Positions 9,443-18,480 of a stretch of 64,000 bases of DNA are shown here, piece after piece. The notes beneath the pieces are model-generated. The model did no database searches. It saw only the letters and a list, made by a program, of their open reading frames with translations, and was not told the DNA's origin. The stretch spans positions 1,364,001 through 1,428,000 of the forward strand of contig NZ_CP184830.1 in NCBI RefSeq assembly GCF_049275935.1, in the 5' to 3' direction. This stretch comes from Endozoicomonas_A sp049275935 (GTDB taxonomy: Bacteria > Pseudomonadota > Gammaproteobacteria > Pseudomonadales > Endozoicomonadaceae). Numbering within the stretch: the stretch's first letter is position 1; each line of letters begins with the position of its first letter. A program made the position numbers and the translations under genes.

Positions 9443-10186
9443 TTACCCGGCCAGATCCAACTGCATAAACGCACTCAGCCCATTGCCTGAAATCGACGTA
9501 TCCGCCAGCACATCCACTTGCAAGGGAATGCTGGCGAAGTCATCCGAGATAAAGCCCAAATTTTGCACCGGCGAGAACTTCACCCGATGCACCCGGATAT
9601 TGAAGGGCAAGCCTTCCTGAGCATCATTCAACCCTTCCATAAACAGGGTAAACTCACGCCCGGACTCAACCAGCGCTTGCACCATACTGGCCTTGAGAGG
9701 GGTGTAACTAACCTTGATGCCCTGGTCATCAATACCTCCACCTTCAATGACCTGAATGCCAGATTTCATCAGTTGGTAGTCATCACCTTCTACCAATACG
9801 GTATCCAGACTGTCTTTTACCGTAATGGTCTGATCCAAATCAGGTAAATGCCCGAAAGGAATCAATTCACCTGCCACACCATAGGTTTCTTGCGTTTCAT
9901 CAGTCACCGGGGTGATCGCAGCCTCAGTAACACTGCCTCGAAGTGCCAGGGAGATATTACTGGCAGTGAAATCATGGGCTACCAGGTTGGCAGTAATACC
10001 CGACACTCGGCTGATAACATTGCGATTGCCACCACCGCCCAGATAGTTTTTCAACTCTTTACGATCTTCTTCAAAGCTGAAGTTAAACTCACTGACATTG
10101 CCGATGGGCAAGAGTGGTGCGGATTTGTCGTAGGGTTGAATATGGATACTGCCTGCGCCGATAAAGCTGCGGTCGATAGTAGACAT
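9443..10186 (-). CDS. Putative major tail tube protein
   Basis: 247 residues. The opening GAGSIHIQPYD and FNFSFEEDRKEL resemble phage tail-tube subunits, whose beta-sandwich domains stack into the tube; the second half is also strand-rich. It lies between the tail-completion genes and the tape measure, the standard place for the tube protein. The toxin-antitoxin pair is inserted between it and the tape measure gene. The call rests on position and general character. Confidence 0.65.
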   Translation of the reverse strand: MSTIDRSFIGAGSIHIQPYDKSAPLLPIGNVSEFNFSFEEDRKELKNYLGGGGNRNVISRVSGITANLVAHDFTASNISLALRGSVTEAAITPVTDETQETYGVAGELIPFGHLPDLDQTITVKDSLDTVLVEGDDYQLMKSGIQVIEGGGIDDQGIKVSYTPLKASMVQALVESGREFTLFMEGLNDAQEGLPFNIRVHRVKFSPVQNLGFISDDFASIPLQVDVLADTSISGNGLSAFMQLDLAG

Positions 10187-10211
10187 AGAATTTTCCTTCC
10201 TTGAAGAGGAT

Positions 10212-10613
10212 TTAAAAGACGGTTTCGAGGGTTAGGGTGATATCTGCAAAGGACAATTGTCCCTGACTGGGAGCAATATCAAACTGGGTTTCAGAGATGG
10301 TCAGCTTGCGGCAATGTTCTGACAGGGCTTTATCATTGCTCAGGGCTTGGCGAATCGTTCTGGAGAGCTCCAGCAAGGCATAAGTTGCCCGTTCATTGGT
10401 CGGCACCACAGCGCTGAGATTAAAAAGCCATTGATCTTTACGACGGCTGCCCTGTTGTTGTAACTCACTGATTGATTCCAGTTGCACCAGTAAGGCTGGC
10501 GGCTTCAGACCCTGTTCAATGCCGGTGGCAGCATAGCCCAACAATACCTGATTACACACTGTCTCCAGAACACCTACCAAAAGGCTAACCAGTTGTTGTT
10601 CTGGGTTAAGCAT
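10212..10613 (-). CDS. Putative phage tail terminator / minor tail protein
   Basis: 133 residues. Sequence such as LLVQLESISELQQQGSRRKDQWLFNLSAVV resembles the lambda gpU / DUF1834-like group that caps the tail tube. It overlaps the upstream gene by 8 bases and precedes the tube protein gene, in the order joiner, gpZ-like, gpU-like, tube seen in lambda-type phages. Confidence 0.55.
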   Translation of the reverse strand: MLNPEQQLVSLLVGVLETVCNQVLLGYAATGIEQGLKPPALLVQLESISELQQQGSRRKDQWLFNLSAVVPTNERATYALLELSRTIRQALSNDKALSEHCRKLTISETQFDIAPSQGQLSFADITLTLETVF

Positions 10614-11208
10614 GACCGGCTCCGTTGATGATGAAATTCAGTTCCTGTTGCACCAGGGTGGTAAACCGCTCCAGTAAAACGGGCTCAAGCTTTTCCAGTA
10701 CCTGAATGGCACTGTTCAGAATCGGTAAGGTCTGCTTTTCCAGGGGCAAGCCCATCCACATCATGCGACCGGATTTTTTGGAGCGCTGGTATTTATGCCG
10801 CCAGCTGGCTTTTCGCCTGAAGACCATAGGATGTGTAGCATTGACCGGCTGCATTAAAAAAGCCCCTTCCCAGAAATGCTTGCCGGTTCTGACGCCTTGT
10901 TTCGTCTGTCTTGGTTTGCCCAGATAATGAGCCGGTATATCCCAGGCACCAATCCAGATCACCAGACTGTAGCCTTCACTCCCTCGCTCACCCGGTTGCA
11001 GGAGATTAACCTTGACCCGGCCCAGCTCTTTCAGCTTCTTTTGAGTAATGCCTTGCTCTCGGGCTAATGCTCTCAGGGTTCGTCGTTCAGCAAACCGGGA
11101 TAACTTCCTTAATGATCTTCGTATAGCGAGCTGGAGAGTTTCCGGAGTGTGTTGGAAGAAACGGATCAGCTCATCAATGCTGTCATCCAGCTCAAGCTCC
11201 AGCTTCAT
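10606..11208 (-). CDS. Putative minor tail protein, gpZ-like
   Basis: 200 residues. The N-terminal acidic helix is followed by a strongly basic helix region (RRSLRKLSRFAERRTLRALA) and a segment with W-E-G-A-F and RRKASWRHKYQRS, as in phage prophage minor tail protein Z families that complete the tail-to-head end. It overlaps both neighbours, so the joiner, this gene and the gpU-like gene are tightly coupled. Confidence 0.6.
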   Translation of the reverse strand: MKLELELDDSIDELIRFFQHTPETLQLAIRRSLRKLSRFAERRTLRALAREQGITQKKLKELGRVKVNLLQPGERGSEGYSLVIWIGAWDIPAHYLGKPRQTKQGVRTGKHFWEGAFLMQPVNATHPMVFRRKASWRHKYQRSKKSGRMMWMGLPLEKQTLPILNSAIQVLEKLEPVLLERFTTLVQQELNFIINGAGHA

Positions 11209-11491
11209 GGAGTGACCACCAGTTCATCTGACCATCGCCTTTCAGTTTCCGGTCAATGGTCCATTGTTGAGCTGCAGAGATCACCTCATCACCTCGACTA
11301 ACTTTTACATCCGTGGCCAATGCCAATGTGGTGACCTCTTGCAACACCTGTTCATAAGGACCGGTAGGCACCAGCTCCCGAGTCAGAATGCCTGTCACTT
11401 CCAGCCTACTGTCATCTGACTTTTTCAGTGTGACAGCCTCTCCAAAGGTAGCCAGTAACTGCCGTTTCAGATCACTTAGCTCATCTTGCAT
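11192..11491 (-). CDS. Phage head-tail joining protein (putative)
   Basis: 99 residues. The sequence LLATFGEAVTLKKSDDSRLEVTGILTREL fits the small beta-barrel connector group (lambda gpFII-like, ATP-independent head-tail joiners). It overlaps the capsid gene end by 16 bases and the next gene by 17, in the standard place after the capsid gene. Confidence 0.6.
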   Translation of the reverse strand: MQDELSDLKRQLLATFGEAVTLKKSDDSRLEVTGILTRELVPTGPYEQVLQEVTTLALATDVKVSRGDEVISAAQQWTIDRKLKGDGQMNWWSLHEAGA

Positions 11492-12471
11492 TTGATCACG
11501 GCTCTTGGCTTAAGACAGATGGGGAGTGGGTTGGACTGGGTATGGACCTGCACGCCCTTATCGAAGTCGAGAATCTTCTGTTTCGCGTACCGAGGCAGAC
11601 CAATGGTATTCACGGTTTCGATAAAGTCCGCTGGGGCAAACCAGGTGCGGAAGATGCCGGTGCCTTCCGGGATTACATAGGCTTCATCCGGTTGGATGAA
11701 TGGAATATCGCCTACCTGCCCACGATACTCTTCCCAATCGATATCACCGAACCGGAATCCGGTCTTGGGATCATTGCGCAGTAAAGCGCTGTCCTGATAG
11801 CGATGGTAGGCATCTTTGACGTAGTCGTGTCCGACCAGAGCATCATAAAAATCCGCACCACAGAAGGCCCTTAATCCCGTGTAGGGCTGAGCGCCCAGAG
11901 CCGTGTCTACCTTCCTGCGAAGAGCCACACACTCTAACCGGATATCCGTTTCAGCCGCACTGAATTTAAAGGTATGGGTTTGCTGGGTGACACCGAATTC
12001 CTGAAACAGGTCGTAAATAACACTGGAGCCATCGGCATCGAGAATCTGCCCCTTGATGGCTCCCAGTCGCAAGTGCTCCAGGGTCACTTCATGATTGGCA
12101 TTCATAGACGACAGTCGATCATTAACCACCGTTTTCACCCCTTCCAAAGCACTCTCAGAACCAAAGGCTCGTACATTGCGCACCTCATCAGCAATGATGG
12201 TAGAGTCATAGGGGATATGAGGAATCACAAAACTGCGTACTTTCCGCTTGCCTCCGCGAGCCTGGGCAGCCGGAGCACCGCGCTCGGAAGTGGGCAGCAG
12301 GATCAGCTCACCATTCCTTGACTCCACAATGGCCGTGGTGGTGTTAATGCCACTTTCAGTAAACAACCCCAGTTCACCGATACGCCCCGGCTTATAGGGC
12401 ATATCGTTCAGAGTTGCAGTCAGACTGGTCAGACTGAAGGCATCGTTGTTAAAAATATCCAGCAAGTTCAT
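11476..12471 (-). CDS. Major capsid protein, lambda gpE family
   Basis: 331 residues, close to lambda gpE (341). It begins with a short helix, then NNDAFSLTSLTATLNDMPYKPGRIGELGLF, the conserved opening of the family, and later has RKVRSFVIPHIPYDSTIIADEVRNVRAFG (an E-loop-like region) and GADFYDALVGHDYVKDAYHRYQ. It builds the HK97-fold shell. Its start overlaps the stop of the decoration-protein gene by 4 bases, typical of tight translational coupling. Confidence 0.92.
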   Translation of the reverse strand: MNLLDIFNNDAFSLTSLTATLNDMPYKPGRIGELGLFTESGINTTTAIVESRNGELILLPTSERGAPAAQARGGKRKVRSFVIPHIPYDSTIIADEVRNVRAFGSESALEGVKTVVNDRLSSMNANHEVTLEHLRLGAIKGQILDADGSSVIYDLFQEFGVTQQTHTFKFSAAETDIRLECVALRRKVDTALGAQPYTGLRAFCGADFYDALVGHDYVKDAYHRYQDSALLRNDPKTGFRFGDIDWEEYRGQVGDIPFIQPDEAYVIPEGTGIFRTWFAPADFIETVNTIGLPRYAKQKILDFDKGVQVHTQSNPLPICLKPRAVIKCKMS

Positions 12472-12848
12472 CCCTGTTCTCCTGTCCTGAGAATGATATC
12501 CAGTGACGACAGCTCCTCAACCGCCGTCGTTTTTTCTTCGTCAGTGATGCCTTCCGGCCAGACCAGTAACTCCTGATCCACTTCTGCCAGTCGGGCAATG
12601 ATGACGCCCTCCCCGCCTGTGGCATCAGTGGTGACGTGATCCCAAAGCACTCCAGCCGCCATTTGCAAACCTGTGACAGCTGCCGGATCAATAGGGCCAT
12701 AAACATCTGTAGAGGTATTCTTGCCAAGAATGGTGCCGGGTAGTAGCGCCAGATCCGGAGCCAGTTCGACCCGCTCACGGCTGATGCTGTTGTTTCCTTC
12801 GGACACAATAAATTCGCCAGCATGCACCGGCTCTGTCATCACAGGCAT
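12468..12848 (-). CDS. Head decoration protein, lambda gpD family
   Basis: 126 residues. The sequence TEPVHAGEFIVSEGNNSISRERVEL and PGTILGK match the gpD decoration domain, a small trimeric cap that binds the outside of the shell after expansion and stabilises the packaged head. Its gene lies directly upstream of the capsid gene and overlaps it, as in lambda. Confidence 0.88.
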   Translation of the reverse strand: MPVMTEPVHAGEFIVSEGNNSISRERVELAPDLALLPGTILGKNTSTDVYGPIDPAAVTGLQMAAGVLWDHVTTDATGGEGVIIARLAEVDQELLVWPEGITDEEKTTAVEELSSLDIILRTGEQG

Positions 12849-12899
12849 GGTTCAGTTCCTTTGAGTAAGAAAGGGAAAGTTAAGAAAGGGTGAGTGGTT

Positions 12900-13886
12900 T
12901 CAGGCTGCCGATTGACCGTTACGCTTGCGGTAAACGGCATGGGTATCCACCAGAGGCTGGATTTTTTTGTCCTGCTGATCGGGTGTCAGCTGGTTATTGA
13001 TGCTGTCATCATCCTGCAAGAGCAGATCAAACAGTTCGTTACGCACCTGAGCTTCTGTCTTGCCAGACTGGATAAACTGTCCGGCTCGATCTTCACAATG
13101 CGCTGCTGCACACAGGGATTTGATCGTTTCACATTCCGCCAGACGCGCTTTGACGTCTTCGATCCCCTGTTGCTGGCGGACAAAAGCTTCTGCCATTTCC
13201 GGGTAACCGGCCTGATTACACAGGGTCATTACTGCCAGGGCATGAGCCCCTTTATCCCCATTTTCAGATTCAGAGTTTGCGGGCTGAGGTGGATGCATAA
13301 AGCTGGAAAGATCAAAATGAGCTGCCATTTTCACCGGTGCTTCCACTTCATCAATCAGGCCATGGCCTTGGGCTTCAGTGGCGGTGAACCAGGTCTCCTC
13401 GTCCATCAGTTTCAGCATGGCTTTCAGATCTAATTCACAGCGATTGCAGTAGGTCTGGGCAATCACCTCGGTGGTTTTGTCCAACATATCCGCCATTTTG
13501 CGCAGCTCACCGGCATCACCTCCGACCCAGCCGAAAGGATTGTGAATCATTAGCAAGGCATTTTCAGCCATATGAACCGTGTCGCCTGCCATAGCAATGA
13601 CACTGGCGATACTGGCCGCCAGCCCTTCAATCCGGACATGGATGTTAGCCTTGTGGTAACGCAGAGCATTGTAAATGGCGACTCCATCAAACACTGAGCC
13701 ACCGGGGCTGTTGATCCGAACGGTAATGTCATCCGTGTCCAGATCTTTCAGGCTGCTGACCAGCTGCCGAGCAGAGAGTCCTGCCCAATCGCCAATCACA
13801 TCATAAATCAGCAACTCCGCTGGTTGGCCTGACTGATTTTTCAACGTGAACCAGGCCCGGTTCTTATTGAGCGGTTTTTTGTTCAT
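12900..13886 (-). CDS. ClpP-type (S14) head maturation protease / scaffold
   Basis: About 328 residues from the chosen start at 13886 (a start at 14090 would run through the portal gene). The S14 protease domain spans about 15-190: INSPGGSVFDGVAIYNAL, the GLAASIASVIAMAGD segment holding the catalytic Ser, and an HNPFGWVGGDAGEL motif with the His. The C-terminal 130 residues are helical and charged, as in phage proteins where a protease is fused to an internal scaffold. An SD-like GAGGGA lies about 11 bases upstream. It overlaps the portal gene end by 23 bases. In lambda this role is filled by gpC with an S49 protease. Confidence 0.88.
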   Translation of the reverse strand: MNKKPLNKNRAWFTLKNQSGQPAELLIYDVIGDWAGLSARQLVSSLKDLDTDDITVRINSPGGSVFDGVAIYNALRYHKANIHVRIEGLAASIASVIAMAGDTVHMAENALLMIHNPFGWVGGDAGELRKMADMLDKTTEVIAQTYCNRCELDLKAMLKLMDEETWFTATEAQGHGLIDEVEAPVKMAAHFDLSSFMHPPQPANSESENGDKGAHALAVMTLCNQAGYPEMAEAFVRQQQGIEDVKARLAECETIKSLCAAAHCEDRAGQFIQSGKTEAQVRNELFDLLLQDDDSINNQLTPDQQDKKIQPLVDTHAVYRKRNGQSAA

Positions 13887-15357
13887 CGTTTTCTGGTCCC
13901 TCTTCCATGATGGTGTTGTTTGTTTCCTGCGCTCTGGCATCACTGTCGTATTGCAGCTCCAGCTCATCGGCTCGCTGGTTATCTGCTGCGATCTCATCGT
14001 CAATTTGTTCGCTGTCGTAGCCTTGTTCAGAGACCACTTCTGAACGAGATTTGAAACCACTACGGACTGCCAGATTCTGGGACTGCACATCCTGGACTGG
14101 ATGAATATAAGCCCAGCCCTGGGGAATCCATTTCACCTTGCGATAGTGCGTTGGGTTTCGATGAAAGTCCGGGGCTGAGATAGCCCCATTGAGCACGGCC
14201 AGTTCCAGCCATCGCTTCCAGACCGGGCGACAAAGTTGGAATACCATCAAATTATGCTGGATCTGTTGAATACGACGGCGGAACTCATTAAGCACCACCC
14301 GTAAAGCCCGGTCACTGACGCCTTTCATATCGCCGGACAGGATCTCATAAGGCAGACCAATACCCGCTGATACCGCCATTAATTGTTGACGTATAAAGTC
14401 CGGGTAATTGCTGGCCGCTCCTGGTGGTGTGTTAAACGTAATCTCCTCACCCGGTGATAGCTCCTGCATGGTGCCCGGTTCCATCGCTACCATAGGAACA
14501 CCTTGCAGGTCATAGACAATGGGCCGACCAGTCAGCGGATCGACCCTTTCTGTTTCCGGAGCCGGTTTGGTGATAAAGCCGGTGAACAGGTTGGCGATTT
14601 CCTGACGAAGCAGCGTGGCATCATCGAATTTGTCCAGGTGATACATTCTAAGCAGTACCTGGCTCAACAAAGGTTGCCCACGCAGCTGACCTGGCCGCAG
14701 CGGTTCATAAAGATGCAACACCTGATCGGCAGGCACCCGTCGCAGGTCGGCAGTATCCAGTGTGGTGTAATCCGAAGGATGCTGCTTGTGCATCCAGTAA
14801 GCGACACGCTGCCCGATGGCATTAAACTCGATACCGGCCCGGATCTTGTGGCCCTTTTTCAGTTCATCGTTGTAATCCCAGGGGACAAACTCCGCTTCCA
14901 GCAATTGCAGCTGCAGCGGCACGCTCAAACCATCGCCGGGTTTGCGGGGACGGAAGCGAACAAAGCACTCTCCAGCTTCCAATACCGACCGCATGGCCAG
15001 AGCCTGCTGGCCATAAAAATCGAGCTGGCCATCGGCATCGGACTCATCGGTCCAGTCCAGAAACAGGGCCTGAAGTTCCTTACGAAAAGCATCATCCCGG
15101 GCTTCTGACTTGGGCTTGATGCCGGTGCCGACAATATTAGCGACCAGCTTTTCCAGCCCGGAAGCGGCCCAGGGATCATTACGAATCGCAGCCCGAGAGC
15201 GGTTGATCAGGGTTCCAAGATTTCCGGTCAGTGAATTATTGGGGCCGGTAGAAGGCGCAATCCAACTCTGGCTTCTTCGCCCCTGACCTGCGGAGGTATA
15301 GGCCAGGTTTTTAAACGCTCTTTTTTCCCGCCATTGCTGGCGCATCCATGCGAACAC
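13864..15357 (-). CDS. Phage portal protein, lambda gpB family
   Basis: 497 residues, the size of lambda gpB (533). Family landmarks include TGPNNSLTGNLGTLINRSRAAIRNDPWAASGLEKLVANIVGTGI near the N-terminus, the wing domain (FDDATLLRQEIANLFTGF) and VSAGIGLPYEILSGDM before LNEFRRRIQQIQ in the stem/clip region. Twelve copies form the ring through which DNA is packaged and ejected. The Gln/Glu-rich tail beyond residue 465 is likely the crown/C-terminal extension. The DUF2905 gene sits just upstream, in reverse orientation. Confidence 0.93.
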   Translation of the reverse strand: MFAWMRQQWREKRAFKNLAYTSAGQGRRSQSWIAPSTGPNNSLTGNLGTLINRSRAAIRNDPWAASGLEKLVANIVGTGIKPKSEARDDAFRKELQALFLDWTDESDADGQLDFYGQQALAMRSVLEAGECFVRFRPRKPGDGLSVPLQLQLLEAEFVPWDYNDELKKGHKIRAGIEFNAIGQRVAYWMHKQHPSDYTTLDTADLRRVPADQVLHLYEPLRPGQLRGQPLLSQVLLRMYHLDKFDDATLLRQEIANLFTGFITKPAPETERVDPLTGRPIVYDLQGVPMVAMEPGTMQELSPGEEITFNTPPGAASNYPDFIRQQLMAVSAGIGLPYEILSGDMKGVSDRALRVVLNEFRRRIQQIQHNLMVFQLCRPVWKRWLELAVLNGAISAPDFHRNPTHYRKVKWIPQGWAYIHPVQDVQSQNLAVRSGFKSRSEVVSEQGYDSEQIDDEIAADNQRADELELQYDSDARAQETNNTIMEEGPENDEQKTAQ

Positions 15358-15391
15358 AGGCTAGGCTCCTTCTGAGTAGGGAGTCAATAAC

Positions 15392-15595
15392 ATGGCTAAA
15401 ACACTGATACTGATTGGACTTGTTGTTCTTGCTGCAGGCCTGTTAATGCACTTTGCTCCGGGCCTGCTGAATTGGTTTGGACATCTACCCGGTGATATCC
15501 GGATCGAAAAAGAAAATACTCGAATCTATATCCCGATCACATCAATGATCCTGGTCAGTCTGATACTGACATTGATTGCCAACTTCTGGCGGTGA
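15392..15595 (+). CDS. DUF2905 small membrane protein
   Basis: 67 residues with two hydrophobic segments (about 3-24 and 46-65) separated by a short polar loop with LNWFGHLPGDIRIEKENTRIYIPI, which is the DUF2905 signature. Function of the family is unknown. Unlike its neighbours it is encoded rightward, against the head genes, between portal and gpW-like genes, so it behaves like a moron. It may act on the lysogen's membrane (for example in superinfection exclusion), which is speculation. Confidence 0.8.
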   Translation: MAKTLILIGLVVLAAGLLMHFAPGLLNWFGHLPGDIRIEKENTRIYIPITSMILVSLILTLIANFWR

Positions 15596-15597
15596 AA

Positions 15598-15798
15598 TCA
15601 GATGCCTTTCGATGAATAGATACCAAACTGTTTAGGCCGCTTCTGTTGTTTAATCAATTCCCGTTCGATAGCCTGCAGTCGTCTTTCCATTTCAGAGAAG
15701 CTGGCGTATTCCACCTTGCGACCTTCAAATTCTACGGTGCGGGTTTCTCTCAGTAACACGGCTCGTTTCAAAGCCTTATATTCAGCTTCTGTGATCAT
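15598..15798 (-). CDS. gpW-like head-tail joining protein
   Basis: 66 residues, near lambda gpW length (68). A helical N-terminal segment (ITEAEYKALKRAVLLRETRTVEFEGRKVEYASFSEMERRLQAIERELIKQQ) matches the gpW fold of two helices and a hairpin, which plugs the portal and connects to the tail. It lies between the large terminase and portal genes, exactly where gpW is in lambda. Confidence 0.8.
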   Translation of the reverse strand: MITEAEYKALKRAVLLRETRTVEFEGRKVEYASFSEMERRLQAIERELIKQQKRPKQFGIYSSKGI

Positions 15799-15801
15799 GC
15801 G

Positions 15802-17649
15802 TTATCCATTCAGGTAGCTGCTGCGAGAAAATCGTCGGGATCGGGCTTGAGTCAGAGCGTCTGGTTCAGACGCTTCTACCCTAATTTCTGGCTCAGGACG
15901 TTGAGCAGCCAACTGCTCCAGATCCAATCCACGGTGTTGCTGCAGAATACGCACCGCAGTCAGGGCATAAACCCGACAGTCCAGAGCTTCATTCCGCTTT
16001 TTGCGGGCATCCCATTCAAAGTAAGCGACCCCGTGTTTGTATTTGCGCACCTTTTCTTCTGCCGTAGCCTGCTTGAAGTAATCTTCATCAAAGCTGTCCT
16101 TCACCGGCCAGTGGCAGTAACCTGCGCCTGGCTCCAGAATTCGGTAACGCTGATAGATCAGTTCTTTGGCCGTGTCAGTACCCACCAGAGTCAGGTAGAC
16201 ACCTTTCTTGTTGCGAGTTTTCGGGAAGGTAGCGATGGGTTTGCCAGACTGGGATGCGCCCTTGATCGGAATCAACCAGTCGGCCCCCTTCTTACGGGAA
16301 AAGGCATACACCTCATCGGTAAAGTGACCACCGGAGTCCATACAAATCTGGGCGAGGTTCATCAATACCCCATCCTGCCGCCGATAAGTCGTCCTCAGTT
16401 TATCTGCCAGAATCTTCCAGATTTCCGGGCGACTCAGATCGCCATAGAGCCGGATGTAATCAATAGACCAGCTCTCTTCACCGGCACCCCAGCCCACTAC
16501 TTCATACTCCACCCGGTCATCTTGAACATCGATACCGCAGGTCAGCACTTCTACTGGCCAAGGTACTTCAGCAACATAGTGCTCACGACGCTGGTAAAGT
16601 AATTCGTAATCGACGGTTTCTCCGGCTTCCTGCCAGGTCTGGCCCAACACGGTATTGGTCCAGTCTTTCAAGAGCACCGGATCATCTTTAGCCGCCAGAA
16701 AATCCGTCACCGCGTCTTTCCAGCTGTACCAGCCATTAGGGCTGTAAAGTGAATTCAGATGGTAGCCCCGGATTTTGCCGTCACTCTCTGGATTCTGAGG
16801 CTCCCACTGCCCATTCTCCAGTAATTTGGGTTTGTCATGTTCCTGCATTTGGTGCTGACACTGGATGCATTCAAAACAAGCCGTTTCCGGGTTCTGGTTT
16901 TCAAACTTTATTTGCTGCCACTCAATAGGCTGCATGTGCCCACAGTTCAAACAAGGCACGTAGTATTGCCGCTGGTCGCTGGCCTGATAGGCCGATTCAA
17001 CCTTGCTGGCCCCGGCAATATTGGGTGTCGACACCATCAGGATTTTTCGATTACGGGAAAACGTCGCCGTCCGTTTAATGGCCAGATTAATAGGACTGCC
17101 TTCCCCATCCACATCATCTTCATAAGCATCTATTTCATCCAGAAAAAGAAAACGGGCAGGCATGGAGCGCAACCCTGTGGCGGAGTTGGCTCCGGTGATG
17201 ATCAGCACACCGTTAGGAAACTCCTTCACCATTTGAGTATTGCCAGAATCCCGGGAACGAGGGTCTTTCACCCGCTCCCGCAAAATCGGCATCTCTTCAA
17301 TCATCGGCGCTATGCGCTGCTTGGAGGTTCTCTTGGCCATATCCAACGTCGGCAGCACATACATCATGGGACCGGGCGTATGATGGATCACATAGCCCAG
17401 CCAATTATTGCCACACTCAGTGCCACCGACCTGTGCACCTTTCATAAAAACGACACGTTCCACATCCGAAGAGGGTGACAGACAATCCATAATTTCTTTG
17501 AGGTAAGGCGTCCGAGCGGTTCGCCAGCGTCCGGCCTCTTTGGCCGCTTTCATGGGCAGAATGCGGTATTCATCGGCCCACTCTGAAACGGTCAGTCGTG
17601 TGTCAGGTTTCAGACCTGCAAAAAAACCATCCAGATAAGGTGAAGTCAT
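15802..17649 (-). CDS. Terminase large subunit, lambda gpA family
   Basis: 615 residues (lambda gpA is 641). The ATPase part shows a Walker-A-like GAQVGGTE (about residue 70), and Walker B FLFLDEIDAYEDD (about 172-185). Two CxxC pairs in the middle (CLNC and CIQC regions, about 230-265) suggest a zinc finger. The nuclease part contains TCGIDVQDDRVEYEVVGWG (about 365-385) and CMDSGGHFTDEVYAF, with the metal-binding Asp residues. It powers DNA packaging and cuts cos-type ends, implying cohesive ends. The start is adjacent to the small-subunit gene (4-base overlap). Confidence 0.95.
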   Translation of the reverse strand: MTSPYLDGFFAGLKPDTRLTVSEWADEYRILPMKAAKEAGRWRTARTPYLKEIMDCLSPSSDVERVVFMKGAQVGGTECGNNWLGYVIHHTPGPMMYVLPTLDMAKRTSKQRIAPMIEEMPILRERVKDPRSRDSGNTQMVKEFPNGVLIITGANSATGLRSMPARFLFLDEIDAYEDDVDGEGSPINLAIKRTATFSRNRKILMVSTPNIAGASKVESAYQASDQRQYYVPCLNCGHMQPIEWQQIKFENQNPETACFECIQCQHQMQEHDKPKLLENGQWEPQNPESDGKIRGYHLNSLYSPNGWYSWKDAVTDFLAAKDDPVLLKDWTNTVLGQTWQEAGETVDYELLYQRREHYVAEVPWPVEVLTCGIDVQDDRVEYEVVGWGAGEESWSIDYIRLYGDLSRPEIWKILADKLRTTYRRQDGVLMNLAQICMDSGGHFTDEVYAFSRKKGADWLIPIKGASQSGKPIATFPKTRNKKGVYLTLVGTDTAKELIYQRYRILEPGAGYCHWPVKDSFDEDYFKQATAEEKVRKYKHGVAYFEWDARKKRNEALDCRVYALTAVRILQQHRGLDLEQLAAQRPEPEIRVEASEPDALTQARSRRFSRSSYLNG

Positions 17650-18134
17650 TGGCCACTCAGCTCAGAAAGGATTGCTTCCAGTTCATCCATCAACAGCTGT
17701 CGTACTTTGCGAGGATCGGTTTCTGCCGCCAGGACATCCGCCTGTCGATCCGGGATGCCTAACAAAGCATCCCTCAGCATTCTTCCCGCCCGGTAAGCAT
17801 CTTCTCGAACTTTGCTGGCTTCGGTGAGTTTTCCGGCCTTTTCCTCATACTCCATCTTCGCCATCTTGGCTCTGAAGGCTTCCCGCATGGTGCGAGCAGT
17901 AACGAAATCCACTGCCTGTCTTGAATCAGTGGGGGCGACTGGCAGGGTATCTCGGGAAGCAGGTTTTCTCAGCACAGTCGAGGGCTCAGCCTGGGCCTGG
18001 ATCGCCTTCAGGGCCTCATCCGGATTGACCTTGCCCTTGTGCAGGCGAATCTTGCCGGACTTGACCAATTTGGCCACATATTGGCGGCTCCAGCCTTGAC
18101 GTTTGGCGAATTCCGATTGCGAGATGAGTGTCAT
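17646..18134 (-). CDS. Terminase small subunit (Nu1-like)
   Basis: 162 residues from the start chosen at 18134 (ATG then LISQSEFAKRQGW; an in-frame upstream start at 18266 would add a non-conserved stretch). The N-terminal winged helix (SQSEFAKRQGWSRQYVAKLVKSGKI) matches Nu1-type DNA-binding domains that recognise cos; the helical C-terminus binds the large subunit. It begins the head operon. A repeated GGTTGACA-type motif is found further upstream (19055-19182) and could be its binding region. Confidence 0.8.
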   Translation of the reverse strand: MTLISQSEFAKRQGWSRQYVAKLVKSGKIRLHKGKVNPDEALKAIQAQAEPSTVLRKPASRDTLPVAPTDSRQAVDFVTARTMREAFRAKMAKMEYEEKAGKLTEASKVREDAYRAGRMLRDALLGIPDRQADVLAAETDPRKVRQLLMDELEAILSELSGQ

Positions 18135-18287
18135 AGCGATCTGTATAACCCCCCCTGTCCCGCCTTGGCCGGATGCGCCCTCCTTTTTCGACAACCCATT
18201 GATTATTAATAGTTTTTTCCTTGATAACCACCGGTTATGGAGCCTTACTGTACATAACGCAAACAAGCATCAAAAAGGAAACAGGCC

Positions 18288-18461
18288 ATGAATAAGAAGA
18301 CTGAGCAAGCCCTGGAAACCATCGCCCAAAAGACCCTGCTAATGGACACCCTCAAAACCCGAAACACCTCGGAAGACTTCGAGGAAGTCGCCGTCTGGCA
18401 AGTCAAAAAGGCTTTGGAACAGGCTTATCAATTGGGCCTGAAACAAGGCCAAAAACAATAA
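18288..18461 (+). CDS. DUF6900-type small protein
   Basis: 57 residues. The sequence TIAQKTLLMDTLKTRNTSEDFEEVAVWQVKKALEQAYQLG matches the DUF6900 pattern of IA-x-TL followed by LxTRxxSxxDF and a helix ending AYxxG. Function unknown. An AAGGAA ribosome-binding site precedes the ATG. It is directly followed by the DUF3489 gene, and these two families commonly sit together in proteobacteria. It is encoded rightward, against the terminase genes. Confidence 0.75.
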   Translation: MNKKTEQALETIAQKTLLMDTLKTRNTSEDFEEVAVWQVKKALEQAYQLGLKQGQKQ

Positions 18462-18480
18462 CCCCAAAAGGAGAAGCACC

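Noticed and set aside
13864..15357. Long rightward reading frames opposite the portal, terminase and tape measure genes
   Set aside because: They are antisense to well-supported proteins, with no ribosome-binding sites or known families.
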